Shown here in pieces: positions 25,410-33,836 of a stretch of 64,000 nucleotides of DNA. This DNA is from Oceanospirillum sp964342385 (GTDB lineage Bacteria; Pseudomonadota; Gammaproteobacteria; Pseudomonadales; Halomonadaceae). Within the stretch, counting starts at the first letter, position 1. The number at the start of each line of letters is the position of its first letter. The notes beneath the pieces were generated by a model, which had not been told where the DNA came from, did no database searches, and saw nothing but the letters and a program-made list of their open reading frames with translations. The DNA is taken from assembly GCA_964342385.1 (NCBI GenBank), contig CAYFGP010000007.1, positions 1 to 64,000 of the forward strand. The letters run 5' to 3'. A program made the position numbers and the translations under genes.

Positions 25410-26492
25410 ATGACGTCGACGACAAATACAGGTCCTGCATCTGATCCCAGGCATGTTCAGCTTACCGAAGACGGTAAACTCCGCCACTTTCTGACCATTG
25501 GTGGTCTGACAAAAGAGGTGTTGGAAGAGATTCTTGATACCGCTGACTCCTTTGTCAATATGGGCGAGCAGTCGGTAAAAAAAGTACCTCTGTTACGAGG
25601 TAAAACCGTGGTGAATCTGTTTTTTGAAAACAGTACCCGCACCCGTTCCACCTTTGAGTTGGCAGCACAACGCCTGTCTGCTGACGTACTGAACCTGGAT
25701 ATCAGTAAGTCGGCCACCGCCAAGGGTGAAACCCTGATGGATACCCTGCAGAACCTGGAAGCCATGGGCAGTGATATGTTTGTCATTCGTCATGCAGACA
25801 GTGGCGCGCAGCACTTTATCGCCAGTCAGGTTACGCCTAACGTCGCCATTATTAATGCTGGTGACGGCCGCCACGCGCACCCGACCCAGGCGATGCTGGA
25901 TATGTACACCATCCGTAAACACAAGGGCGACTTCTCCAAGCTGAAGGTCGCCATTGTTGGTGATATTCTGCACTCCCGTGTGGCCCGCTCTCAGGTGCAG
26001 GCGCTGAACATCCTGGGTGCTGAGGAAGTACGTTTGATCGGCCCTAAAACTCTGTTGCCAGAAACACTGACAGGCCTGGGTGCCAAGCTGTACACCCGTA
26101 TGGAAGATGGCCTGAAAGATGTGGATGTGGTGATTATGCTGCGTCTGCAGAAAGAGCGTATGGACGGTGCTCTATTGCCAAGTGAAGGTGAGTTCTACCG
26201 TCTGTACGGTCTGACCACAGAGAAGCTGAACTACGCGCGCCCGGACGCCATTGTGATGCACCCTGGCCCAATCAACCGAGGTGTTGAGATTGAATCTGCG
26301 GTAGCCGATGGTCCTCAGTCGCTGATTCTGAATCAGGTGAGCTATGGTATCGCCATTCGTATGGCGGTGATGTCTATGTCCGTTAGCGGACAGGCGCTGC
26401 AGAAAGCGCGTCGATCGCAACAGCTCAGTCAACAACAAGCCACAGCAAAAAATAATCAAAACGCGCAGACCAACAAGGAGACCTCCCGATGA
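25410..26492 (+). CDS. pyrB: Aspartate carbamoyltransferase catalytic subunit
   Basis: PyrB makes carbamoyl aspartate in pyrimidine synthesis. The carbamoyl-phosphate motif STRTR is in FFENSTRTRSTFELAAQRL, HPTQAMLDM is the second conserved block, and MHPGPINRGVEI the third. At 360 residues it has N- and C-terminal extensions (a Gln/Asn/Ala-rich tail) as in Pseudomonas-type class A enzymes, which form a dodecamer with the inactive dihydroorotase PyrC'. Its last four bases overlap the start of the following gene (ATGA), in keeping with complex formation. Confidence 0.97.
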   Translation: MTSTTNTGPASDPRHVQLTEDGKLRHFLTIGGLTKEVLEEILDTADSFVNMGEQSVKKVPLLRGKTVVNLFFENSTRTRSTFELAAQRLSADVLNLDISKSATAKGETLMDTLQNLEAMGSDMFVIRHADSGAQHFIASQVTPNVAIINAGDGRHAHPTQAMLDMYTIRKHKGDFSKLKVAIVGDILHSRVARSQVQALNILGAEEVRLIGPKTLLPETLTGLGAKLYTRMEDGLKDVDVVIMLRLQKERMDGALLPSEGEFYRLYGLTTEKLNYARPDAIVMHPGPINRGVEIESAVADGPQSLILNQVSYGIAIRMAVMSMSVSGQALQKARRSQQLSQQQATAKNNQNAQTNKETSR

Positions 26493-27766
26493 AACTAACC
26501 ATTTGTGGTGGTCGCCTGATCGATCCGGCGCAACAGATTGATGAACAGATCGATATCCACATCGCTGATGGTCGTGTACAGGCGTTGGGACAGGCTCCGG
26601 CAGGTTTCAATCCCGAGCGTACGATTCATGCGGAAGGCCTGGTTGTCGCACCAGGTTTTATCGATATTGGTGCCCATCTGCGTGAGCCGGGTCCGAGCTA
26701 TAAGGGTAACCTGCGTTCCGAAACTAAAGCGGCACTGGCCGGTGGTTACACCACGGTTTGCTGTCGTCCTGATACCTCGCCTTGTATTGATTCCTCTGCC
26801 GTTGTACAGCAGATTATGGATAAGGTAGAGCTGCTCTCTCAAGCCAAGGTGATGCCTATTGGTGCTCTGACTCAGGGCCTGAAAGGTACGCATCTGAGTA
26901 ATATGGCAGGCCTGCAACATACCGGCTGTGTGGCAGTATCCAATATGCGTCAGCCGATCGAAAGCTCGCTGGTACTGCGTCGCTGTCTGGAATATGCCTC
27001 CACCTTTGATCTGCAGGTGGTGTTCTACCCGGAAGATCATTGGCTGAAAGCCGATGGTTGTGCCAATGAAGGTGAGCTGGCCAGCCGTTTAGGTCTGGGT
27101 GGCATCCCAGCTTCTGCGGAAGCTATTGGTCTGTCCCGTGTACTGCATCTGATCGAAACCACCGGTGTAAAAGCGCACTTCGGCATGCTATCGACTGCTC
27201 GTGCTGTAGAGATGGTGGCTAGTGCTCAGCAGCGCGGTCTGCCTGTCACAGCAGATGTGGATATCGCGCACCTGATCTACACCGAAGCTGAGATTGATGG
27301 TTACAACAGCCAGTTCTATGTTGAACCGCCACTGCGCAGTGAAGCGGACCTTGATGCTCTGCGTCAAGGTGTGAGGGATGGTGTATTGAGTGTTATCTCT
27401 TCTGCTCACCTGCCACACGAAGAAGCGGCGAAGATGGCACCGTTTGCCGCCTCTGAGCCGGGTATGGCGACACTGGAGACCACGCTGTCGCAAGGTCTAG
27501 TGCTGGTTGAAGAAGGTCTATTAACCCTGCCTCAGCTGATTGAGCGTCTGACCGATGGCCCTGCAAAAGCGCTGGGCCTGCCTGTGGGTGGTCTGAGTGT
27601 CGGTCAAGCGGCCGATCTGTGTCTGTTTGATGCCGGTGCAGAGTGGCAAGTGACCCATGACAGTCTGTTTACTGCGGGTGAGAATACACCACTGATGGAA
27701 CAGAGTGTTAAAGGCCAAGTGCAATTTGCCATCGTTGATGGCGAAGTGGCCTTTGAGCGTGCTTAA
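26489..27766 (+). CDS. Dihydroorotase-like protein PyrC' (probably inactive)
   Basis: A 425-residue amidohydrolase-fold protein of the class I dihydroorotase family. The metal motif that normally reads DxHxH (IDLHVHLREPG) is GFIDIGAHLREPG here, so the first zinc histidine is replaced by Gly. This is the hallmark of the non-catalytic PyrC' subunit of Pseudomonas, which supports PyrB assembly. The fused-style overlap with pyrB agrees. A working pyrC must lie elsewhere. The remaining fold, including VVAPGF and a C-terminal LCLFDAGAEWQV, looks intact, so it is not a decaying gene. Confidence 0.92.
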   Translation: MKLTICGGRLIDPAQQIDEQIDIHIADGRVQALGQAPAGFNPERTIHAEGLVVAPGFIDIGAHLREPGPSYKGNLRSETKAALAGGYTTVCCRPDTSPCIDSSAVVQQIMDKVELLSQAKVMPIGALTQGLKGTHLSNMAGLQHTGCVAVSNMRQPIESSLVLRRCLEYASTFDLQVVFYPEDHWLKADGCANEGELASRLGLGGIPASAEAIGLSRVLHLIETTGVKAHFGMLSTARAVEMVASAQQRGLPVTADVDIAHLIYTEAEIDGYNSQFYVEPPLRSEADLDALRQGVRDGVLSVISSAHLPHEEAAKMAPFAASEPGMATLETTLSQGLVLVEEGLLTLPQLIERLTDGPAKALGLPVGGLSVGQAADLCLFDAGAEWQVTHDSLFTAGENTPLMEQSVKGQVQFAIVDGEVAFERA

Positions 27767-27796
27767 GCCGTAGGCAGAGTGTCGATAGCGAGTTGA

Positions 27797-27838
27797 TAGA
27801 GGGTAAAGTGTGAGTGTTAATCTAATACTTTGCCCTCC
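27797..27838 (+). terminator. Probable terminator after pyrC'
   Basis: An 11-bp stem (GAGGGTAAAGT with ACTTTGCCCTC, one T-G pair) encloses about 18 bases. There is no T run after it, so efficiency is uncertain. Confidence 0.45.
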
Positions 27839-28017
27839 ATCGATATATTCTATCTGGGATAAGATCTGATCTCGCTTCATTTGCTCGTAGCCTCTGCTTA
27901 GATATGTTGGGATATCCCTTATTTGAGCCATCTCTCTCCTGATACCTTCTGATTTCCGCTTCGGCCGATACTTTCATCGGTTTAGATGTGAAAAAAACAC
28001 CTTTAATCCCATCGTCG

Positions 28018-28060
28018 ATTTATCCACAAGATGTTGTTTTAAAAGAGGTTGTGGATAAAT
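28018..28060. repeat. Inverted repeat carrying two DnaA boxes
   Basis: A perfect 12-bp inverted repeat (ATTTATCCACAA and its complement) separated by 19 bases. Each arm holds the 9-mer TTATCCACA (28020-28028, and 28050-28058 on the other strand), the strongest DnaA-box form known from E. coli oriC. It lies about 120 bp upstream of cheV. It may bind DnaA for gene control or titration, or be a simple hairpin that happens to match. Confidence 0.6.
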
Positions 28061-28181
28061 GATGCTAAATGCCCTCATTTTTGCTACGTATATCTATTTG
28101 CTTCTTACCTCATTTAGGCGCAGAATCGAGCGTTACATTTTGTAATTGATATTGGTTTCTGTATTACTTAAGAGGGAGCTT

Positions 28182-29162
28182 ATGAACGCGGTCGCTGATG
28201 AAAAACAGAAAATCCTGTTGGAAAGTGGTACCAACGAACTGGAAATCATCGAGTTTCAGCTACGTAAGCAGCTGCCGTGTGGTAGCGAAAAGGTATCTCA
28301 CTACGGCATTAACGTAGCCAAAGTACGTGAGGTGATTCGAGTACCGGAAACCACTGACTATCCCAATCCTCAGCCCCATCTGGTAGGGGTTTTCTCTCTG
28401 CGTGACAGTCTAATTCCTCTGGTGGATCTGGCCGGTTGGCTTGGTGTGAGAAGTGCCGGAGAGTTTGAACGCAAAAACGTGATTGTTACCGACTTTAACC
28501 GCATGTCCAATGGTTTCCTGGTTGATGGTGTCAGCCGTATCCACCGTATCTCCTGGGGAGAGGTTGAGTCGCCAAGCCAGTTCCTGGAAAGTGGTGAGCA
28601 GGATTGTGTTGTGGCTGTGGTACGCCGCGAGAAACGCCTGATTATGATTCTGGATTTCGAGAAAATTATCTCAGACATCAACCCAGAACTGAGCATGGAA
28701 AAATACGACGTTACAGAAGACCGCAAGGTATTGATTGATGATCGTATGACCGCCAAACGTCAGGCCAATACAATCCTGGTTGTGGATGATTCTGCTTTTA
28801 TTCGCAAACTGATCGAAACCACTCTGCGTACTGCGGGTTATAACGTCATTGTGGCTAAAGATGGTCTGGATGCTTGGGAGATTTTATCTGAGTTTGAGCG
28901 CGTGGCTGAAGAGGAGAAGATGCCGGTCAGCGATCTGGTGAGTCTGATCGTTTCCGACGTAGAGATGCCGCGTATGGATGGTCTGCACTTAGTGAAACGT
29001 CTGCGGGAAGGTAAGACTTACGCTAATACCCCAATTATGATGTTCTCCTCGATTATGAGTGATGATAACCGTCAGAAAGCTTTGGCACTGGGTGCAAACG
29101 AAACCATGACTAAACCTGAGATTGGTCGTATGGTCAGTGCTGTGGATGGTTTCCTGCTGTAA
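28182..29162 (+). CDS. cheV: Chemotaxis coupling protein CheV
   Basis: CheV links chemoreceptors to CheA and can be phosphorylated to tune the signal. The 326-residue protein has an N-terminal CheW-like domain (about 20-165; VGVFSLRDSLIPLVDLAGWLG) and a C-terminal receiver (about 196-325) with the acidic pair DD202-203, phospho-acceptor Asp259 in IVSDVEMPRMDG and Lys in MTKPE. The start at 28182 follows AGAGGGAGC; an upstream TTG frame (28146) is unlikely. No other chemotaxis gene is adjacent, but a chemoreceptor lies at 50.5 kb. Confidence 0.97.
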   Translation: MNAVADEKQKILLESGTNELEIIEFQLRKQLPCGSEKVSHYGINVAKVREVIRVPETTDYPNPQPHLVGVFSLRDSLIPLVDLAGWLGVRSAGEFERKNVIVTDFNRMSNGFLVDGVSRIHRISWGEVESPSQFLESGEQDCVVAVVRREKRLIMILDFEKIISDINPELSMEKYDVTEDRKVLIDDRMTAKRQANTILVVDDSAFIRKLIETTLRTAGYNVIVAKDGLDAWEILSEFERVAEEEKMPVSDLVSLIVSDVEMPRMDGLHLVKRLREGKTYANTPIMMFSSIMSDDNRQKALALGANETMTKPEIGRMVSAVDGFLL

Positions 29163-29253
29163 AGCGCCTTACCCCTTCGAGGCGGTAGTCTGATATCAGT
29201 CTGATGTACCAGCTGGTTTGTGTGCAGATTTCGCTATTATCCCAGTTTAATAG

Positions 29254-29281
29254 TTCGTCCCCATCATCACATGGGGACGAA
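29254..29281. terminator. Hairpin between convergent cheV and acyltransferase genes
   Basis: A perfect 11-bp stem, TTCGTCCCCAT with ATGGGGACGAA, and a 6-base loop. An outer pair GCAGAT/ATCTGC (29224-29229 and about 29283-29288) can extend it. It lies between two convergent genes. Confidence 0.6.
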
Positions 29282-29325
29282 TATCTGCAATACTGATACA
29301 GACATTGGACTAATCGATTCTCTAT

Positions 29326-31911
29326 TCAGTGTTCTGAAACGTTTGTGGCATGTTGTTCGCTGACAAACAGATCCGTAAAGTCTTTTGACTGTTGCACTGT
29401 TTCCACCTCCGCTGTGACATCTTGCACGGCCACTCTGGCTGCTGCTTTTAATCGATCATGATCCCATGACATAGCCTTGGTTTGTTCCGAAAAATGCATG
29501 GCGGCTTGTATCTTATTATTCAGCACCATAAGGTCGCTATTTAAGGTTGAGTGTTCAGCTGCCGAGCCTCTATTTCTTGCTGTGAGTAGCCTGGTTGCCA
29601 GTTCTGCAAGACTCAGCGAGCCATTGTTAAGCCCTGTTTGCCAGACATTCTGTTCCAATGTATCGGGAGCTCGGTTAAGAATATTCTGGTAAAGCTGATG
29701 AGCTGATTGCTGGCTGTCAAGATTACTGAAAAGGCCTGTAAATTCAGGCTGATCCGGTGCAGAGAGTACACTGCTAATATCAAGGAGTGTCTGCTTGTCC
29801 TCTTGGAGTTGCTGAAGCCAATATTCCAGTCCTGCCCAGTCTGCAGCCCGTCCATAAATCGTGATATACAACCCCTGAATTTTGGCTCTGTTATCAAGCT
29901 GAAAGCCTGATGGCTGTATTCCTGGTAGATCTAATGGTGCTTGAGGAGAGAAATCATCACTGAGTAGATCTTCAAATAACGTGGGATTGAGCTGGGCATA
30001 GCGCCTGCCGCTCATCTGTGCAAACTCAAGTGAGTTATGGTGTTTATCAAAGCTAAAAGGTATTCCATTCTGAGTGTTTGATAAGCAGGATGAGGTCTCT
30101 GTATTTGTACATAAAAAGTGCATGCGGTTGATCGCAAATGCAAACAGGTGCTTATAGCTAGGATAAAGTTCCTGGCGAGCAACATCAGGATTATATGCAA
30201 TATTGCTGTCTGCAAAACAAGGTGCCATATCGCCCGTATCATTGAGAATATTGACGCAGGGCGTGTGAGTTTCAAGATAGTCACTAATCACAAGGACTCT
30301 GATTGCTTTATTCTGAGCCTTAAGGTCACTGATTATCTTCAGATTGTTCTCATTCCACGATTTAAAGGTGTGGTGTTCTGAGAATACGATAAGATCCAGA
30401 TTGTGGATAAAGTCATCCTGAAAGAGTTGATCCAAACGAGCCTGGCACGATGAATTGCTGCTCTGCCAACCAGAGGCTGTTCTTGATAAGTGGCTACACT
30501 CATTAACGGTACCGAAATTAACGGTATTGAGTGTATCCATCTCTGCTGGATAGCCCGCACGCATAAAGTTATAGCCATCGGGTTCATGGGAGTTGCCAAA
30601 AAATAGTACGGTAGCGTTGGCTGAATTTTTACACTCGCCCTGTGAAGGCCACTGTAATATTTGGCAGTCCGCTGAATAGTGGCTAACTCTGGATTCGAAG
30701 GTGGCGTTAATGGCCTCATTGGAATAGATCATATTTGGAAAACGCCAACTCCAGCCAGAGTTGATCCAAGCATGGCTTGAGATTAATACGATCAGCAAGC
30801 CATAGGCCAGGGTTGCCCCGGTGAGTGTATGGGATCTGCTAGGGTTAGCAGGTTTTGCCTTAGCTGAAAATCGGTGGCGATAAAACCGTTTTTCGACGCC
30901 ATAGTGCAGCATTGCAGCAGCCGTAAATATCGCACCGGTGAGCAGGATCAGTTCCAGAGCAGTGAACTCATATCCAGTGGCGTGCCTGTATAGCACAATA
31001 ATCGGCCAATGGACGAGGTAAAGTGAGTAAGAAATCCTGCCTACCCAGACCAGCAGTTGGTGTTCAAGAAATACCTTGCCCCATCTGCCCTGGCCATTGT
31101 GATGTGATCCTGCCGCAATGATTAACAGGGTGCCTAGAGTGGGAATAATGCTGTAAGCGCCAGGGTAGAGAATGTCGTCATTCAGAGCCCAGGCACTGAC
31201 AAGCAGTATCGTGATCCCCAAGACAAAAAGAGTGCTTCTCAGTGCTTCTGATTTGAGATGACGCTGAAAATATATTGCAGGAACCAGCGCTAACATCCCA
31301 CCTGCTGAGAATTGGAAAACCCTGGCGGGCAAAAGATAGAAGGCCCCAGATAGATCAAACTGAGAGTAAAAATAACTCAGCACAAACCCCAGAGCTGTTA
31401 TTGCCGTGAGAATCCTTAGCAGAGGAAGCTTGAGCTGTATCAGCACAAGCAGTAATACAGGCCAGACTAAATAGAATTGTTCCTCAACCCCCAGGGACCA
31501 GGTGTGAAGGAGAGGCTTGCTTTCTGAGGCAATATCCCAGTAGCCGGATTCGGCCCAAAACAGGACGTTAGACAGTGAAAAGATTGCTGCTACGGCTGAG
31601 CGGGCAAACTGTTCAAAATTATTCGGCAGCAGGATAAAAGCAGCAGCAATAAAGGTGAGTAACACCGTGGTATAGAGGGCAGGAAATAGGCGTTGAATTC
31701 TGCGCAGGTAAAACTGTCGGATAGAAAACTGGTTCTGGGATATTTGCTCAACTAGTATCGATGTAATTAGAAAGCCTGATAAGACAAAAAAAGCATCGAC
31801 ACCGATATGGCCGCCGGAGATCAACTCCAGGTTCAGGTGAAAGCCCAACACCAACAATACGGCAACGGCCCTGAGGCCATCAATATCGAGGCGGTATGAA
31901 TTTAGCTTCAT
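29326..31911 (-). CDS. Acyltransferase 3 - SGNH - DUF4214 fusion protein
   Basis: An 861-residue membrane protein. Residues 1-345 are an OafA/YrhL-type acyltransferase-3 domain (LDIDGLRAVAVLLVLGFH with catalytic-type His25, GHIGVDAFFVLSGFLIT, about ten membrane helices). Residues about 425-650 form a periplasmic SGNH-like domain with a Ser in FFGNSHEPDG and a DKHHNS block. From about 680 to 770 two DUF4214-like units follow (LYITIYGRAADWAGLEYWL and LYQNILNRAPD with GSLSLAELATRLL), then a helical tail. Such enzymes O-acetylate surface polysaccharides; the DUF4214 tail is unusual here. It lies next to a glycosyltransferase in an AT-richer patch. Confidence 0.9.
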   Translation of the reverse strand: MKLNSYRLDIDGLRAVAVLLVLGFHLNLELISGGHIGVDAFFVLSGFLITSILVEQISQNQFSIRQFYLRRIQRLFPALYTTVLLTFIAAAFILLPNNFEQFARSAVAAIFSLSNVLFWAESGYWDIASESKPLLHTWSLGVEEQFYLVWPVLLLVLIQLKLPLLRILTAITALGFVLSYFYSQFDLSGAFYLLPARVFQFSAGGMLALVPAIYFQRHLKSEALRSTLFVLGITILLVSAWALNDDILYPGAYSIIPTLGTLLIIAAGSHHNGQGRWGKVFLEHQLLVWVGRISYSLYLVHWPIIVLYRHATGYEFTALELILLTGAIFTAAAMLHYGVEKRFYRHRFSAKAKPANPSRSHTLTGATLAYGLLIVLISSHAWINSGWSWRFPNMIYSNEAINATFESRVSHYSADCQILQWPSQGECKNSANATVLFFGNSHEPDGYNFMRAGYPAEMDTLNTVNFGTVNECSHLSRTASGWQSSNSSCQARLDQLFQDDFIHNLDLIVFSEHHTFKSWNENNLKIISDLKAQNKAIRVLVISDYLETHTPCVNILNDTGDMAPCFADSNIAYNPDVARQELYPSYKHLFAFAINRMHFLCTNTETSSCLSNTQNGIPFSFDKHHNSLEFAQMSGRRYAQLNPTLFEDLLSDDFSPQAPLDLPGIQPSGFQLDNRAKIQGLYITIYGRAADWAGLEYWLQQLQEDKQTLLDISSVLSAPDQPEFTGLFSNLDSQQSAHQLYQNILNRAPDTLEQNVWQTGLNNGSLSLAELATRLLTARNRGSAAEHSTLNSDLMVLNNKIQAAMHFSEQTKAMSWDHDRLKAAARVAVQDVTAEVETVQQSKDFTDLFVSEQHATNVSEH

Positions 31912-32240
31912 AATAAGTACCAGTAATATTTTATATTTTTATCACCAGTCATGTATTAGTTACGAATAGAATACATTTATTAACAAAAGAAGGGTTGAGA
32001 TCAGTGCTGGGCACTTACAATAAGTGAAGGTATGTACTTTCACTAGCGCTCTTCCTTTAAAGAGGATAATGATTGGCTGCTGTTATTAATCAAGCCAGAA
32101 ATTAAACTCTTCAGTTGATTCCTTTCATCAGGGGACACCCTGTACATGACGCATTAGAATTTCGGACATACTATTTGGCTTTTATAGGCCTGTCTACAGA
32201 CGGTGATACAAAAATATTTTGCTATTCTGTCGACAATCAC

Positions 32241-32330
32241 TAAGCACTCACACAAAAGTTTCTCTTTAGAAGATAGCGTCATGCTTCAGCCATTGGTCAA
32301 AAAATATCGAAATGCTTTTGTGTAAGTATG
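32241..32330 (+). repeat. 90-bp hairpin-ended repeat, copy 1
   Basis: This 90-bp element matches 81 of 90 bases, without gaps, to the reverse complement of 52182-52271. It has imperfect terminal inverted repeats with the core ACACAAAAG/CTTTTGTGT, extended inward by TTTC/GAAA past a two-base bulge, so that its RNA or single strand can form a long-stemmed hairpin. The flanks of the two copies are unrelated. It may be a small non-autonomous mobile element or a structured RNA motif. It encodes no protein. Confidence 0.85.
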
Positions 32331-32450
32331 TATGGCAGCTAAAGCTATTTAATATTTGCTTCTTTATGAGATTTCTCGTCTAAGCTACACTTGTCACTAC
32401 TATAGTAATTACTTTGTCAAACAGATAGAAAGAGATGTAAACGCTATTTT

Positions 32451-32469
32451 ATACCGATAATATCGGTAT
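32451..32469. promoter_or_regulatory. 9-bp dyad upstream of glycosyltransferase gene
   Basis: ATACCGATA-A-TATCGGTAT is a perfect dyad with a single central base. It ends 35 bp before the glycosyltransferase ATG, a fitting place for a repressor operator. The binding protein is unknown. Confidence 0.5.
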
Positions 32470-32504
32470 GTTGGATAGCATTACAAAATTAAAAGGATTT
32501 ATCG

Positions 32505-33836
32505 ATGAAAGTATTGGTCGAATGCACATTTGTATTTGAGCATCCTGATGTTAATACAGGTATTCAAAGGGTTGTTAGAAATATAATTAATAACCTACCT
32601 GAAAAAAATAATGATTTAGAGTTTGTGCCTGTTATTATGAAAAATGACAGGATGTATAAGTTGAATGATATTGGAAGGCTAAGTCAGGCAAGGGAAGAAA
32701 ATGCCAAGATAGTAAAAGCTATCCAATTGGTGGATAAACTAGAAGCTATGTTTAGGGATTATAAAATAAGCTCAAAATATAGACGTTACTTTTCTTATAA
32801 TGCAGTATTAAGGTATATCGCAAAGATACTGGCTTACCTGGGGAAGAACACCTGTCGTAATCTATCTGGTTTACTGAAGCTGTTAATTAATGATCGTTGT
32901 CTGAGTGAAATTAAGATTCATGGCGATGAGAGACTGGTTCTCTTGGATTCATCCTGGCATGCAGAACTCTTTCAGCATGTAGAGCGTTTACATAAGCAAG
33001 GCGTCAGGGTCACTGCTGTTATTTACGATACGATTCCCATCCGACATCCGCAATTCTGTGAAGAGAGCCTGATTACTCCTTTTTCCGCATGGTTGGATAA
33101 AATCACCACTGTTGCCGATAGCTATCTTTCAATCTCCAATGCCGAGAAAAAGCTGGTGCAGAGTGAGATTTCAGAGCGAAATGGTACGGAGTATTTTCAG
33201 GATAGGAGCATTGATTATTTCTATCTTGGTGCTGACTTCAGAAAGCCTGATAGCAGCCAGCCGATTAGAGAGAATGTACTGAATACTCTCAATAAAAAAA
33301 TCAGTGAAGGTCCGGTTTATATCGCAGTGGGTACAGTGGAACCCAGAAAAAATCATCGCTACATGCTGGATGAGTTTGATTTGTTATGGGAAAAGGGGAG
33401 TTCGGCTTCTCTGGTGATTATTGGCCGGGTAGGTTGGATGAGTGATGCATTAATAAAGCGCATCAACAAGCACGATAGACTGAATAAAAACCTGTTTTTC
33501 TATAATGACTTAAATGACAGTGAGCTGGAGCTGTTTTATTCAAAAGCAACTGCGCTACTTTTTACCTCAAAAGCTGAAGGTTTTGGTTTGCCGATTGTGG
33601 AAGCGTTGCAGAAAAATATCCCGGTTATTTGCAGTGATATTGAGGTGTTCCGAGAGATCGGCCAGGACTATTGCTTCTATGTTGATATCGATCGGCAGGC
33701 CTCTCTTGCAGGATTGATTGAAGAATTGCAGCAGGGTAAAGCCAGCTTTGAGGCGGTTGATCGATCGGATTGGCAATGGCTTTCCTGGGCTGAAGCAACC
33801 GAGCAGTTCTGCCAGAAAGTTGCCTTGATGAAATAG
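32505..33836 (+). CDS. Family 4 (GT-B) glycosyltransferase
   Basis: A 443-residue cytoplasmic GT-B glycosyltransferase. The N-terminal domain starts VECTFVFEHPDVNTGIQRVVRNI, a form seen in surface-polysaccharide GT4 enzymes. The donor-binding C-terminal domain has YIAVGTVEPRKNH (about 275) and the EX7E motif in EGFGLPIVEAL (Glu358 and Glu366). The first half of the gene is AT-rich with a different codon use from its neighbours, suggesting transfer. Being divergent from the acyltransferase suggests that both modify the same cell-surface glycan, but no complete polysaccharide cluster is present. AAAAGGA stands before the ATG. Confidence 0.92.
   Translation: MKVLVECTFVFEHPDVNTGIQRVVRNIINNLPEKNNDLEFVPVIMKNDRMYKLNDIGRLSQAREENAKIVKAIQLVDKLEAMFRDYKISSKYRRYFSYNAVLRYIAKILAYLGKNTCRNLSGLLKLLINDRCLSEIKIHGDERLVLLDSSWHAELFQHVERLHKQGVRVTAVIYDTIPIRHPQFCEESLITPFSAWLDKITTVADSYLSISNAEKKLVQSEISERNGTEYFQDRSIDYFYLGADFRKPDSSQPIRENVLNTLNKKISEGPVYIAVGTVEPRKNHRYMLDEFDLLWEKGSSASLVIIGRVGWMSDALIKRINKHDRLNKNLFFYNDLNDSELELFYSKATALLFTSKAEGFGLPIVEALQKNIPVICSDIEVFREIGQDYCFYVDIDRQASLAGLIEELQQGKASFEAVDRSDWQWLSWAEATEQFCQKVALMK

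Larger units (their letters stand above)
27767..28181. other. Intergenic region upstream of cheV with hairpins and DnaA boxes
   Basis: 415 bp without a gene. A hairpin GAGGGTAAAGT/ACTTTGCCCTC at about 27797-27838 can close the pyr unit. A second small dyad CCGAT/ATCGG lies near 27965-27980. A 12-bp inverted repeat with two DnaA boxes is at 28018-28060 (listed separately). The cheV ribosome site AGAGGGAGC ends the region. Confidence 0.6.
31912..32504. other. AT-rich intergenic region with repeat and dyad
   Basis: 593 bp between the divergent acyltransferase and glycosyltransferase genes, clearly more AT-rich than the window in general. It contains one copy of the 90-bp repeat (32241-32330) and a 9-bp dyad at 32451-32469. 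No reading frame of note was seen. Both genes probably have promoters here. Confidence 0.6.

Noticed and set aside
27955..27985. Sigma28 flagellar promoter for cheV based on GCCGATA
   Set aside because: No TAAA-type -35 stands at the right distance and the place is more than 200 bp from the cheV start.
32505..33836. Capsule or O-antigen locus
   Set aside because: Only one glycosyltransferase and one acyltransferase are present; there is no flippase, polymerase, nucleotide-sugar gene or export system.
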